A stretch of 64,000 nt of DNA from Yersinia alsatica (GCF_902170305.1 NZ_CABHWW010000014.1:124001-188000); one strand, 5' to 3'. Positions 38,073 through 47,976 are shown, counted from the first letter of the stretch. Made by a program: numbers and translations. Notes: generated by a model from the letters alone, not told the origin.

Positions 38073-39689
38073 ATGCGCTATTTCCGTTATGCATTGTGTG
38101 CCGCATTAGTTGGCACAGCGCTGGGCGCAGCCAATGCTGCTGATGTCCCTGCAGGCACCGTACTGGCTGAAAAACAAGAAATTGTTCGTCATATTAAAGA
38201 TGAGCCAGCTTCCCTCGATCCGATGAAAGCGGTCGGGCTAATAGAGGCTCAGGTTGCCAGAGATTTGTTCGAAGGGTTGGTTAATCAAGATGCGCATGGC
38301 CAAATAATTCCGGGCGTGGCAGCAAAGTGGCAAACAGCAGATAACCAAACGTATATATTTACCTTACGCAAAGATGCGAAATGGTCCAATGGCGAACCGG
38401 TAACGGCGCAAGATTTTGTTTATAGTTGGCGTCGTTTGGTGGACCCTAAAAGTTTATCTCCTTTTGCCTGGTTTGCAGAACTGGCAGGAATGGAAAATGC
38501 GCAACAGATTATTGCGGGGAAAATGCCACCGGAGACTCTTGGGGTCAGCGCGGTTGATAAATATACGCTTAAAGTTAAACTCAGCAAGCCGGTGCCTTAT
38601 TTCCCAAGCCTGACGGCAAACTTCAGTTTATTCCCAGTCCCCTCTGCTGTAATTGAAAAATATGGTAATGACTGGACTAAAGTGGGTAATCTGGTTGGAA
38701 ATGGTGCATTTAAATTACAAGATAGGGTAGTGAATGAAAAGTTAGTGTTAGTCCCCAATGATCATTATTGGGACCATGCTCATACTGTGCTGACTAAAGT
38801 GACGTTTATTCCCATTAATCAGGAAGCCAATGCCACTAAACGTTATCAAGCGGGTGACATTGATATTACAGAATCCTTCCCGAAAAATTTATATCAAAAA
38901 TTATTAAAAGATATTCCGGGGCAGGTTTATACACCCGATCAATTAGGGACTTATTATTACGCATTCAATACGCAGCGTGCGCCAACAAATGATGTGCGAG
39001 TGCGCAAAGCGCTATCTTATGCCATAGATCGTAAAATTATTGCGGAAAAAGTATTAGGCACCGGAGAGAAACCAGCCTATCACTTTACGCCTGACGTTAC
39101 TGCGGGCTATCACCCTGTGGCGAACTTGTTGCAGCAGCAAGATCAGGAAGAATTAAATGCCCAAGCTAAAGCACTATTACATGCTGCAGGCTATGGCCCT
39201 GATAAACCACTAAAATTATCACTGTTGTATAATACCTCTGATAATAATCAGAAATTGGCTATTGCTATTGCCTCCATGTGGAAGAAAATCTTGGGCGTGG
39301 ATGTCAATATGATTAACCAGGAATGGAAGACATACATTGATAGCCGTAATACCGGGAATTTTGATGTGGTTCGTGCATCATGGGTGGGGGATTACAATGA
39401 GCCATCGACATTTCTATCACTGCTGACATCTACTCACAGCGGTAATATTGCCAAATTTAACAGTGCAGATTATGACCGCTTATTGAGTGAAGCGGGTAAA
39501 CAGACTAACCCTAAAGCATTAAGTGATGACTATAATAAAGCCGAACAAATTATTGCAGAGCAAGTGCCGATAGCACCAATATATCAATTCACTAATGGGC
39601 GCTTAATTAAGCCATGGGTAAAAGGCTATCCTATCACTAACCCTGAAGATGTGGCATATAGTCACACTATGTACATCATCAAACATTAA
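38073..39689 (+). CDS. mppA: Murein tripeptide-binding protein MppA (OppA-like)
   Basis: Periplasmic SBP family 5 protein of 538 residues with a 22-residue signal peptide (cleaved after GAANA). The family signature PVTAQDFVYSWRRLVDPK is present. MppA binds L-Ala-D-Glu-mDap and delivers it to the Opp permease; an OppA paralogue is an alternative, but neighbouring ycjG and mpaA favour MppA, the E. coli context. It has its own promoter region (37790-38072) and a terminator. Confidence 0.85.
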   Translation: MRYFRYALCAALVGTALGAANAADVPAGTVLAEKQEIVRHIKDEPASLDPMKAVGLIEAQVARDLFEGLVNQDAHGQIIPGVAAKWQTADNQTYIFTLRKDAKWSNGEPVTAQDFVYSWRRLVDPKSLSPFAWFAELAGMENAQQIIAGKMPPETLGVSAVDKYTLKVKLSKPVPYFPSLTANFSLFPVPSAVIEKYGNDWTKVGNLVGNGAFKLQDRVVNEKLVLVPNDHYWDHAHTVLTKVTFIPINQEANATKRYQAGDIDITESFPKNLYQKLLKDIPGQVYTPDQLGTYYYAFNTQRAPTNDVRVRKALSYAIDRKIIAEKVLGTGEKPAYHFTPDVTAGYHPVANLLQQQDQEELNAQAKALLHAAGYGPDKPLKLSLLYNTSDNNQKLAIAIASMWKKILGVDVNMINQEWKTYIDSRNTGNFDVVRASWVGDYNEPSTFLSLLTSTHSGNIAKFNSADYDRLLSEAGKQTNPKALSDDYNKAEQIIAEQVPIAPIYQFTNGRLIKPWVKGYPITNPEDVAYSHTMYIIKH

Positions 39690-39705
39690 TTTTAGCGTAA
39701 TAAAT

Positions 39706-39736
39706 AAGCCGCTGGTATTAACCGGTGGCTTTTTAT
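39706..39736 (+). terminator. Terminator of mppA
   Basis: AAGCCGCTGGT / ACCGGTGGCTT stem with wobble pairs, 4-base loop, then TTTTTATATT. Confidence 0.82.
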
Positions 39737-39772
39737 ATTCAATAGTTAATTAAGGATGTAAAGAATATAAGG

Positions 39773-40114
39773 TTATTTTATGTTATGCCGCTTAGGTACA
39801 ATAGCTGAGATGGAAATCATAAACCCAGTCAATGACGCCACGATTAATGGAAAAATAAAAGCATCTGAAGATCTTAATGGATTCTTTATATCAATAATCA
39901 TCACAAAAAAGAATGAACTGGTCGCAAAAGTTGATGATGAATATAACTCGTTAAGTTTGTATTGCAGATTTTCTAATGCAAATGGTGGCGTCTTTTTTGA
40001 AATACAATCCCAAATAATATGTATTAGCATGTAAGAGATACAGATAATACAGTAAAACTTGGTCAACTCATCGGTTGTCTGTGGTGAGTACCAGTGGGGG
40101 GTGAGTAGCTCCAA
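39773..40114 (-). CDS. Unknown small membrane protein, partner of the 62-residue peptide
   Basis: A 113-residue protein that I do not recognise. About three hydrophobic segments (residues 11-32, 59-77 and 84-106) suggest an inner-membrane protein. It starts at TTG 40114, two bases past the stop of the upstream peptide gene, with GGTGA six bases before it, so the two genes are translationally coupled. The A+T-rich codon use differs from the flanking mppA and zntB, hinting at acquisition. An immunity or partner role is only a guess. Confidence 0.55.
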   Translation of the reverse strand: MELLTPHWYSPQTTDELTKFYCIICISYMLIHIIWDCISKKTPPFALENLQYKLNELYSSSTFATSSFFFVMIIDIKNPLRSSDAFIFPLIVASLTGFMISISAIVPKRHNIK

Positions 40115-40115
40115 T

Positions 40116-40304
40116 TTAGTTCACCAAAACTTTGCTCAGATAGGCACCAGCTATGAGTACGCCTCCAATTGCTGCAAATGTGAATGCAAGGGAAGCCGTA
40201 ACCGTTAATGCAGGGACTAAAAATGATAAGCCCCCAGTTAGTGCAAACCCTGCTCCCGCGCCACCAATTAATGCTTTCATTAACGTAATGAAGCTGATTT
40301 CCAT
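40116..40304 (-). CDS. Unknown 62-residue hydrophobic Gly-rich peptide
   Basis: ATG 40304 (AAGGA nine bases upstream) encodes MEISFITLMKALIGGAGAGF and then a Gly/Ala-rich double membrane helix ending SKVLVN. No signal peptide or cysteine. A holin-like, type-I-toxin-like or bacteriocin-like peptide are possibilities; none can be chosen. It is coupled to the 113-residue membrane protein downstream, and divergent from zntB. Confidence 0.55.
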   Translation of the reverse strand: MEISFITLMKALIGGAGAGFALTGGLSFLVPALTVTASLAFTFAAIGGVLIAGAYLSKVLVN

Positions 40305-40602
40305 AATCAATATTCCTTGAATATACAACGTGGTAACTAGTGAAAATTGTACCTCAAAGCCTGAGCGGCGCCTGCTGACTTTATCCTTATGTATCCTTAA
40401 CTATATCGGTTTAATGGCAATATTTTCATGCCACGTATCTTGATGAATATATTAGGCTCAGCTGTTATCGATGATAATTCTTGCCGAATAGTCGCTATTT
40501 TACTCGGGATAGCGGCTATCCGCGACATCGGCTTTAAAGATCAGGTTGCTAGCGCTACACTGAGCTAATTGCATGATAAATGCCGAAATAGAGGATGTTG
40601 TC

Positions 40603-41586
40603 GTGGATGTAGTCGAAGGGAAAGCACTGCAAGTCTCGGATGCAGTTTATGCCTATCAGCTCGATGGTAAAGGGGGAGTGACATCCATCAGCACTGATGC
40701 TGTCGCCACTGCGCAGCAACCTTGCTGGTTGCATCTGGATTACACCTACCCGGAAAGTGCCGCTTGGCTGCAAAATACCCCATTATTGCCAGAGGTAGTT
40801 CGTGATGGGCTGGCTGGCGAGAGTGTCCGCCCTAAGGTCACTCGCTTGGGCGATGGCACCATGATAACTCTGCGAGGTATTAATTTTAATAATGATGCCC
40901 GTCCAGATCAGTTAGTCACTATCCGGGTTTATATGACAGACAAGTTAATCGTCTCGACCCGGCACCGCAAAGTTTACTCCATCGATGATGTACTCAATGA
41001 CTTACAAAGTGGCACTGGCCCGATAGACAGTGGCAATTGGCTGGTGGAAATTGTTGATGGTCTGACGGACCATACCAGTGAGTTTATCGAGGATCTGCAT
41101 GACAAAATTATCGATCTTGAAGATGATTTGCTGGAACAAAAAATTCCGCAGCGCGGGCAGATGGCGCTGCTCCGTAAGCAGTTGATTGTGTTGCGCCGCT
41201 ATATGGCACCTCAGCGTGATGTTTTCTCCCGGCTGGCCAGTGAGCGCTTGCCGTGGATGAGTGATGATGATCGCCGCCGGATGCAGGAAATTTCTGAGCG
41301 TTTAGGGCGTGGTTTAGAGGATTTAGACTCTAGCATTGCGCGCACGGCAGTGTTGTCCGACGAAATTAGCTCGTTAATGGCGGATGCTATGAACCGGCGA
41401 ACCTATACCATGTCACTATTGGCCATGGTATTTTTGCCGACTACCTTTTTGACTGGGCTATTTGGCGTCAACCTTGGCGGCATTCCCGGCAATACCTACT
41501 CTTTTGGTTTCGCCACATTCTGCATGATGTTAGTGGTTTTGGTAGTGGTTGTTGCCTGGTGGTTAAAGCGCAGTAAATGGCTCTAA
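40603..41586 (+). CDS. zntB: Zinc transporter ZntB (CorA/MIT family)
   Basis: Pentameric inner-membrane channel-type zinc transporter, 327 residues, equal to E. coli. Large cytoplasmic N-terminal domain, two C-terminal membrane segments ([19 protein letters not shown] and the last 20 residues), with the CorA-type GxN loop present as [13 protein letters not shown] 40603 preceded by GAGG gives [18 protein letters not shown]; a longer in-frame ATG at 40573 is not preferred. Confidence 0.92.
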   Translation: MDVVEGKALQVSDAVYAYQLDGKGGVTSISTDAVATAQQPCWLHLDYTYPESAAWLQNTPLLPEVVRDGLAGESVRPKVTRLGDGTMITLRGINFNNDARPDQLVTIRVYMTDKLIVSTRHRKVYSIDDVLNDLQSGTGPIDSGNWLVEIVDGLTDHTSEFIEDLHDKIIDLEDDLLEQKIPQRGQMALLRKQLIVLRRYMAPQRDVFSRLASERLPWMSDDDRRRMQEISERLGRGLEDLDSSIARTAVLSDEISSLMADAMNRRTYTMSLLAMVFLPTTFLTGLFGVNLGGIPGNTYSFGFATFCMMLVVLVVVVAWWLKRSKWL

Positions 41587-41644
41587 TGGGTGCTAGACAG
41601 GTGAGTAAAAGAGTATGCCATAGCGGGGGTTAATCACTGCAAAA

Positions 41645-41658
41645 TTGAGCCATATCAA
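41645..41658 (+). promoter_or_regulatory. FNR site of fnrS
   Basis: TTGAG-CCAT-ATCAA matches TTGAT-N4-ATCAA at nine of ten positions. Its centre is 41.5 bp upstream of the predicted FnrS start (41693), the class II activator position. A -10 CATTAT lies at 41681-41686. Confidence 0.85.
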
Positions 41659-41692
41659 GATTCAGCGGTTATGACTCAGGCATTATCACTTT

Positions 41693-41814
41693 GCAGGTGA
41701 ATGCAACGTCAAGCGATGGGCGTTGCGCTCCATATTTGTAATACTTTTATTTTGAATTACTGCATAGCACATAATTGTTACGATGCCGATGTTGTCTCAA
41801 CATCGGCATTTTTT
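41693..41814 (+). ncRNA. fnrS: Small RNA FnrS (anaerobic regulator)
   Basis: GCAGGTGAATGCAACGTCAA and GCGATGGGCGTTGCGCTCC, followed by GAATTACTGCATAGCAC, are the E. coli FnrS sequence as I remember it; the 3' hairpin ATGCCGATGTTG / CAACATCGGCAT with TTTTTTT is its terminator. FnrS is induced by FNR/ArcA without oxygen and represses aerobic-metabolism mRNAs. E. coli has dbpA between zntB and fnrS; here zntB is directly upstream. Confidence 0.93.
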
Positions 41815-41904
41815 TATGCTTTTTTTGGGCAAAACAGCAGTTAAAACAAACAAGAGAACTCGCCTCTGAACCATGGAGGGAACGAGGCGATAGCTATCCG
41901 CGCT

Positions 41905-42846
41905 TTATTTGATTTCTAGCACATCAAGACGAATCAGAGGCTGTTTTTCACTCTCTTCATCATCTTCGGGCTGCCAACCAACAGGTTGTAGGGGTAATTC
42001 TTCGCGATCAAAAGCCAAATCACCGCCATCCACCACTTCGCTATTATGAGTAATGCTTTTAAAATCAAACAGCTTATGGTCATTTAAGTGCGACGGTACC
42101 ACATTTTGCATGGCGCTAAACATGGTTTCAATGCGCCCGGGATACTGCTTATCCCAGTCACGCAGCATGTCTTTGATTACCTGACGTTGCAGGTTAGGTT
42201 GCGAGCCGCATAAGTTACAAGGAATAATCGGATACTCTCTGGCAACAGCGAAACGTTCAATATCTTTTTCACGACAGTAGGCCAGTGGGCGAATGACCAC
42301 ATGCTTGCCATCATCGCTCATCAGCTTGGGCGGCATGCCTTTTAATTTTCCACCATAGAACATGTTCAGGAACAGGGTCTGCAAAATATCATCGCGGTGA
42401 TGACCAAGGGCTATCTTGGTTGCCCCCAGTTCACTGGCGGTGCGGTATAAAATGCCACGACGCAGGCGCGAACACAGTGAGCAGGTGGTTTTCCCTTCCG
42501 GAATAATCTCTTTGACGATCCCGTAGGTGTTCTCTTCAACAATCTTATATTCCACACCTTGCTTGTCCAGGTAAGCTGGCAGGATATCTTCAGGGAACCC
42601 CGGCTGCTTCTGGTCCAAATTGACCGCAATCAGAGTGAAATTAATTGGGGCACTTTTTTGCAGACTCTGCAAAATATCCAGCATGGTATAGCTGTCTTTA
42701 CCACCAGAGAGGCAAACCATCACGCGGTCACCTTCTTCAATCATATTAAAATCAGCAATCGCCTGACCGACATTGCGGCGCAGGCGCTTGTGCAATTTAT
42801 TCAAATTGTATTGTTCTTTTTGATTAACCACTTGTTTCTCTTGCAT
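41905..42846 (-). CDS. ttcA: tRNA 2-thiocytidine biosynthesis protein TtcA
   Basis: Iron-sulfur enzyme thiolating C32 of certain tRNAs, 313 residues (E. coli 311). PP-loop SGGKDS (47-52) binds ATP; the cluster cysteines appear in TTCSLCSRL and CNLCGSQ. Downstream of fnrS as in E. coli and transcribed toward it. The Fe-S cluster makes it a plausible oxygen-sensitive function near an FNR-regulated RNA, but no link is shown. Confidence 0.95.
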   Translation of the reverse strand: MQEKQVVNQKEQYNLNKLHKRLRRNVGQAIADFNMIEEGDRVMVCLSGGKDSYTMLDILQSLQKSAPINFTLIAVNLDQKQPGFPEDILPAYLDKQGVEYKIVEENTYGIVKEIIPEGKTTCSLCSRLRRGILYRTASELGATKIALGHHRDDILQTLFLNMFYGGKLKGMPPKLMSDDGKHVVIRPLAYCREKDIERFAVAREYPIIPCNLCGSQPNLQRQVIKDMLRDWDKQYPGRIETMFSAMQNVVPSHLNDHKLFDFKSITHNSEVVDGGDLAFDREELPLQPVGWQPEDDEESEKQPLIRLDVLEIK

Positions 42847-42980
42847 TTATTCTTGACTCATATCCAGTTGGGGCATAATGGTGCACTGTCGCTATGGCAC
42901 AAGTTTATCATTCAATAAGCGTATATATTAGTATTTTAATTTATGAGTCAGTCTTTTTTAGCGAAGGGCTGAAGAGTCGC

Positions 42981-43832
42981 TTATACAAAAATATTTGAAT
43001 TTATGACTGTTTTAATAATGTCCCCATCGTCAACATCGACAAAGTCAGCAACAATAATGCCCATTGTTTGTTTCTCGCGGTATTGCTTGCACAGCCAGAC
43101 GTTCATGCCATCAATTAAATGATGACCGGCAGCGCCGGTATACGGCATTAATAACCCTGACACACTGATAAAATTAATAAACAAATCCTGAGGACGTTTA
43201 TTTTTTGCTTCTGAGAGTAAAGCGGCTACAAATTTCCTTTTAAAATTTATATTTAATGCGTTATAGCCAGCATAATGATCTTGGACATGGATATTGAAAC
43301 CGTTATTTTTAATTTTAAAGGTGGTGTCGTCTTTCCACGGATTCGCGTTAATGCCAATGTCGCCACCAGAATAACGCCGTAGCAGAACTATTTTCCCTCT
43401 GACTTCGTTAAGCCTAGGTATTTTATTCTGTAAATAAAATAGATTACTATATTGTTTAACATAGCGTTTCTGCATGACTTCATGAAACTGTGCAATGCTA
43501 TTTTCTGTTGTATGCTCTTGTTTAACCGATAAAATAATGAACTCAGTAGGGTGGCGAATTAAAAAATCAACACAGGTTTTAAGCATGTCGCCAAATTGTT
43601 GTTTTAGAAAGACCGCCCCATGATGCATAGTGAATACATCCTCAATAAGACGGCATCTGGCATCCAAAAACCTCACGCCGTTATCAAGCTGCTCTTTAAT
43701 GTTCCATGACTGAGTTTGAGTAAAACCAGCACCAGAAACATTTATATTAAATGATGCCGAATCATGCGTCCCAGGTATGGATATTTGGCTTAATAACATT
43801 GAATCGCTAAGATGAGACATCCAGGTCTGCAT
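42981..43832 (-). CDS. PI-PLC X-domain phosphodiesterase-like protein
   Basis: A 283-residue protein with a bacterial phosphatidylinositol-specific phospholipase C X domain. His23 in IPGTHDSAS and His70 or His71 in FTMHHG are the two catalytic histidines; FLDARCR (Asp57, Arg59) and FIILSVKQE match the active-site Asp/Arg and Lys positions of the Bacillus enzyme. No signal peptide is seen, unlike Gram-positive secreted enzymes, so localisation and substrate (PI, GPI or other) are unknown. A+T-rich; no co-transcribed partner. Probably acquired. Confidence 0.8.
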   Translation of the reverse strand: MQTWMSHLSDSMLLSQISIPGTHDSASFNINVSGAGFTQTQSWNIKEQLDNGVRFLDARCRLIEDVFTMHHGAVFLKQQFGDMLKTCVDFLIRHPTEFIILSVKQEHTTENSIAQFHEVMQKRYVKQYSNLFYLQNKIPRLNEVRGKIVLLRRYSGGDIGINANPWKDDTTFKIKNNGFNIHVQDHYAGYNALNINFKRKFVAALLSEAKNKRPQDLFINFISVSGLLMPYTGAAGHHLIDGMNVWLCKQYREKQTMGIIVADFVDVDDGDIIKTVINSNIFV

Positions 43833-43913
43833 AAAGTATTCCTTATCATTGAAAGGGTATTTTAAATAATATTAAGTAGTGTCATCAGTTTGATATGCAT
43901 ATAAAAATAATAC

Positions 43914-43944
43914 GTTAAATTTTTAACTGATGCTAAGTTAGCAT
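43914..43944. promoter_or_regulatory. Two palindromes upstream of the PI-PLC-like gene
   Basis: GTTAAA-TT-TTTAAC (43914-43927) and the perfect ATGCTAA-G-TTAGCAT (43930-43944) lie about 80-110 bp upstream of the start codon in A+T-rich sequence. Either may be a regulator site; no family is assigned. Confidence 0.45.
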
Positions 43945-44004
43945 TTTATTTAACACGGCGAAATTTCAACTTTAAAATGAAGAGGAATAAAAATAGTCAC
44001 AATA

Positions 44005-44036
44005 TAAAAAGCCAGTCAGTAAAAACCGACTGGCTT
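44005..44036 (-). terminator. Terminator of nifJ
   Basis: AAGCCAGTC / GACTGGCTT perfect 9-bp stem (44009-44036); on the minus strand followed by TTTTTATATT. Confidence 0.85.
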
Positions 44037-44058
44037 GTGAGGATCACGCACGAATCTA

Positions 44059-47000
44059 TTACTCTGTTGGCGCTTTATCCGCCTTACCTGCCAACAAACT
44101 TAAGAAGTCATAGCGTTTTTTCAGGTCTTTTTCCGCTGCGGCGTACAGTTGCGCCGCCACTTCTGGCTCTTGGGTATTGAGCCGGCGGAAGCGCTGCTCA
44201 TTCAACAGTGTGGTGGTCAGGTCGCTGTTGGGTGGGCGGGAGTCCAGCGCTAGCGCCACTTTACCTTCATCGGCGCGACGCGGATCGAAGCGATACAGTG
44301 GCCAGAAGCCAGTGGCGGTTAATTGCTTCATTTGATCATGGCTATAGGCAAGATCATAACCGTGCTCTTCACACGGACTGTAAGCAATGATCAGGGACGG
44401 GCCTGGATAAGCTTCAGCCTCTTGAATGGCTTTCACCGTCTGATTGAGCTGGGCACCTAATGAAATCTGCGCTACATAGACATGGCCATACATCATCATG
44501 CTGACACCTAAATCTTTGCGTGCCTTACGTTTACCGTGTTCGCCAAATTTGGTTACCGCACCTAAAGGTGTTGCTTTGGATTGCTGCCCACCGGTGTTGG
44601 AGTAACACTGGGTATCCAGCACCAGCACATTGACGTTTTCGGTCAAGCTGAGGACATGGTCAAGGCCTCCAAAGCCGATGTCATAGGCCCAGCCATCACC
44701 ACCAATCAGCCAAATAGATTTATCCACCAAATAGTCGGCATCAGTAGCTAATTGCTGAGCATCATTGCCCGGGATTTCCCGCAAAATCTGGCGCAGTTGC
44801 GTGACTTGCTCACGGCGAACTTCAGGTGTTGCCTGTTGCTCAAGCAGTTGGCTGACCAGTTCTGACGGCAGTTGCGGCGCCAGTTGAGTGATTAAACGAA
44901 TAACACGCTGGCGATGTTGATCGACAGTTAGGCGGAAGCCCAAACCGAACTCGGCGTTATCCTCGAACAGTGAGTTTGCCCAAGCCGGGCCACGCCCCTC
45001 TGCATTGGTGGTGTAAGGCGTGGTTGGCAGGTTGCCACCATAGATTGACGAGCAACCGGTGGCATTCGCAATTAACAGACGGTCGCCATACAACTGGGTC
45101 AACAATTTAATATATGGCGTTTCACCACAACCAGAACAAGCGCCAGAGTATTCAAACAGCGGTGATATCAGCTGAGAGGTGCGAATATCAATCCGTTCCA
45201 TCTGAGTTTTATCGATTTCCGGCAATTTGAGGAAGAAATCATAGTGGGCTTTTTCTGCCACCAGATGTTCCAGCCGCGGCCTCATATTAATGGCTCTAAT
45301 TTCTGGTTTTTGGCGATCTTTCGCCGGGCAGACCTCATAACACAGGTTACAGCCGGTGCAGTCCTCTGGTGCTACTTGCAAAACATATTTCTGCCCGCGC
45401 ATATCGCGTGCTTTTACATCCAGCGACTGCAAACTATCGGGCGCGCCAGCCATGGCTTGTGGTGGCACCACTTTGGCGCGAATGGCTGAATGAGGGCAGG
45501 CGGCAACACAATGGTTGCATTGGGTACAGAGGTCAGGCTGCCAGATAGGAATGTCTTCAGCAATATTGCGTTTTTCCCACTGAGTTGTGCCCACCGGCCA
45601 AGTGCCATCCGGTGGGAAGGCGGAGACGGGTAATGCATCCCCTAAACCCGCCAGCATGGTTGCGGTCACGGTTTTAACAAAGTCCGGTGCCTGGTCGGAG
45701 ACGATCGGCGGGCGCATCGGGCTGTTTTCATCAATCGGTTGCAGCGGGATCTCCACCAACGCATCAAGGGTAGCATCCAGTGCTTGCCAGTTGCGGGTGA
45801 CAATTTCTGGCCCTTTATTGCTGTAACTGCGGTCAATCGCTGCCCGTAATTGCTCCAGCGCCATTGCCGTGGGCAATATTTGTGTCAGATGAAAGAACGC
45901 CATCTGCATGACGGTATTGATGCGAGCGCCTAGCTTGCACTCGCGCGCAATTTTCGCGGCATTAATGACAAACAGACGGGCATTACGCTGGTGCAATACG
46001 GCTTGGACTTCTTGGGGCAAACGTTGCCACATTTCGTCGGCGCTGAAAGGGGTATTAATCAGGAAGATACCGCCGGGTTTTAGCCGCTCGGCCATTTGGT
46101 AAGTATCAATAAACTGTAATTGATGGCAGCCGACAAAATCGGCCTGGCTGACCAGATAGGCTGAATTAATCGGTGTTTCACTGACGCGCAAGTGTGAGAC
46201 CGTCAAACCACCGGCCTTTTTGGAGTCATAAACAAAGTAACCCTGCGCATACAGCGCGGTACTGTTACCGATAGTCTTAATGTTATTTTTGGTCGCGGAA
46301 ACCGAACCGTCACTGCCAAGGCCGTAGAACAAGGCCTCGAGGGTGGCGCGCTGCTCGATTTTTTCATCCGTTAGCGGCAATGAAAGACCGGTGACATCAT
46401 CAAAAATACCCACGGTAAAGCGCGGGCGCGGCAAGTCTAATGACAATTCGTTGAATACCGCCAGTACGCAATCCGGGCCAAATTCTTTAGAAGACAAACC
46501 ATAGCGGCCACCAATCACTTTCGGTAAGGTTGCTCGCTCGCCACGGCTATAGGCTTCGGCCAATGCAGTCATCACATCCAGATAGAGGGGTTCCGCCAAT
46601 GCGCCGGGCTCTTTGGTGCGATCCAATACTGCAATTTTACTCACCGATGGCGGCAAAACACGCAATAAATGTTCTGCGGAGAAGGGGCGGAATAACCGTA
46701 CTTTCAGCACACCGACTTTCTCACCACGAGTCAGCAAAGTGTCAATAACCTCTTCGCAGGTGCCAATCGCTGATCCCATTAAGATAATGACGCGCTCAGC
46801 TTGTGGGTGGCCATAGTATTCAAATGGTTTATATTCACGCCCGGTGGCGGCGGCAAATGCTTGCATGGCATCAGCAACATGCTGATAGGTATTGTTGTAC
46901 CAAGGATTTGTCGCTTCACGAGACTGGAAATAGGTATCAGGGTTGGCTGAGGTGCCGCGCACCACCGGATGATCTGGCGACAAAGCACGGCTACGATGGT

Positions 47001-47592
47001 CATCAATCCCTTTTTGCGGCAGTAACTGACGCAATGTATCGTCGCTAAGCGGCACGATTTTATTAATTTCATGTGAGGTGCGAAAACCATCAAAGAAATG
47101 AATAAATGGAATGCGGCTATTGAGGGTCGCCACCTGTGAAATCAGGGCGAAATCTTGCGCTTCCTGCACACTGCTGGCACATAACAGGGCACAACCGGTC
47201 TGGCGTACAGCCATCACATCGGAGTGGTCGCCAAATATAGACAGTGCGTGAGTGGCAATGGTTCGAGCCGCCACATGGAGGACAAAAGGTGTCAGTTCGC
47301 CCGCCAATTTATACAGCGTGGGGATCATCAACAATAAGCCCTGCGAAGAGGTAAATGAGGTTGATAGCGCCCCAGTTTGCAAGGCACCATGCACGGTGGC
47401 GATGGCTCCGCCTTCCGACTGCATTTCAACCACGCGGGGAACATCGCCCCAAATATTGACTTTACCGTCACCAGACCAGGCATCTGCTTGTTCAGCCATG
47501 GTAGAGCTTGGCGTAATGGGGTAGATAGCGATAACTTCACTGGCACGATAGGCCACAGAAGCTACTGCACTGTTACCGTCAGTCGTAATCAT
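44059..47592 (-). CDS. nifJ: Pyruvate:flavodoxin oxidoreductase NifJ (YdbK)
   Basis: Homodimeric enzyme of 1177 residues that decarboxylates pyruvate to acetyl-CoA with reduction of flavodoxin or ferredoxin. N-terminal pyrimidine/TPP domain with PITPSSTMAEQADAW; gamma and delta parts; two [4Fe-4S] motifs near residues 687 (CTQCNHCVAACP) and 747 (CTGCNLCYEVCP); C-terminal TPP domain (near 965, GGDGWAYDIGFGGLDHVL) and a third cluster Cys in YSGACSGCGETPY. Expected to be anaerobic or stress related. Confidence 0.95.
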   Translation of the reverse strand: MITTDGNSAVASVAYRASEVIAIYPITPSSTMAEQADAWSGDGKVNIWGDVPRVVEMQSEGGAIATVHGALQTGALSTSFTSSQGLLLMIPTLYKLAGELTPFVLHVAARTIATHALSIFGDHSDVMAVRQTGCALLCASSVQEAQDFALISQVATLNSRIPFIHFFDGFRTSHEINKIVPLSDDTLRQLLPQKGIDDHRSRALSPDHPVVRGTSANPDTYFQSREATNPWYNNTYQHVADAMQAFAAATGREYKPFEYYGHPQAERVIILMGSAIGTCEEVIDTLLTRGEKVGVLKVRLFRPFSAEHLLRVLPPSVSKIAVLDRTKEPGALAEPLYLDVMTALAEAYSRGERATLPKVIGGRYGLSSKEFGPDCVLAVFNELSLDLPRPRFTVGIFDDVTGLSLPLTDEKIEQRATLEALFYGLGSDGSVSATKNNIKTIGNSTALYAQGYFVYDSKKAGGLTVSHLRVSETPINSAYLVSQADFVGCHQLQFIDTYQMAERLKPGGIFLINTPFSADEMWQRLPQEVQAVLHQRNARLFVINAAKIARECKLGARINTVMQMAFFHLTQILPTAMALEQLRAAIDRSYSNKGPEIVTRNWQALDATLDALVEIPLQPIDENSPMRPPIVSDQAPDFVKTVTATMLAGLGDALPVSAFPPDGTWPVGTTQWEKRNIAEDIPIWQPDLCTQCNHCVAACPHSAIRAKVVPPQAMAGAPDSLQSLDVKARDMRGQKYVLQVAPEDCTGCNLCYEVCPAKDRQKPEIRAINMRPRLEHLVAEKAHYDFFLKLPEIDKTQMERIDIRTSQLISPLFEYSGACSGCGETPYIKLLTQLYGDRLLIANATGCSSIYGGNLPTTPYTTNAEGRGPAWANSLFEDNAEFGLGFRLTVDQHRQRVIRLITQLAPQLPSELVSQLLEQQATPEVRREQVTQLRQILREIPGNDAQQLATDADYLVDKSIWLIGGDGWAYDIGFGGLDHVLSLTENVNVLVLDTQCYSNTGGQQSKATPLGAVTKFGEHGKRKARKDLGVSMMMYGHVYVAQISLGAQLNQTVKAIQEAEAYPGPSLIIAYSPCEEHGYDLAYSHDQMKQLTATGFWPLYRFDPRRADEGKVALALDSRPPNSDLTTTLLNEQRFRRLNTQEPEVAAQLYAAAEKDLKKRYDFLSLLAGKADKAPTE

Positions 47593-47976
47593 TAATTTAT
47601 ACCTTCACATTGCTTGTCATGCAGCGAATCAGCCTTTCTGCATATTGAAATTTATTGGGTCTATTTGGCTATTTGAACTAATAGAGAAATTCTAGCAGAG
47701 AGTATTTTTGCCAGTTATCGCATTTGTGTGGCGATGTTTATGCTGGAATAAGGAATTCGCTGGGGATAGGCTATATCGTGACTATCAGATAATAATTATT
47801 ACAATTAGAAAACTATTTATAACTGTAATTAGATTTTGTTTGCAATCTTTGGCGAGCAAATATTGCGCTGGGTTTAAGTTGGTTTGTGAAATAATTGTGA
47901 AGTACAAATAGATTTAATGAACATTTAACGATGAGTGGGCATAATGTCGCCTCAATACTGAAAGGTGAGAGTGATA
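47593..47976. other. Divergent promoter region, nifJ / small multidrug transporter gene
   Basis: A 384-bp A+T-rich gap. I looked for MicC, which lies upstream of the E. coli nifJ homologue, and found no match. No gene or repeat recognised. Confidence 0.55.

Noticed and set aside
47593-47976. MicC small RNA expected upstream of nifJ
   Set aside because: I found no sequence like the E. coli MicC pairing region or terminator.
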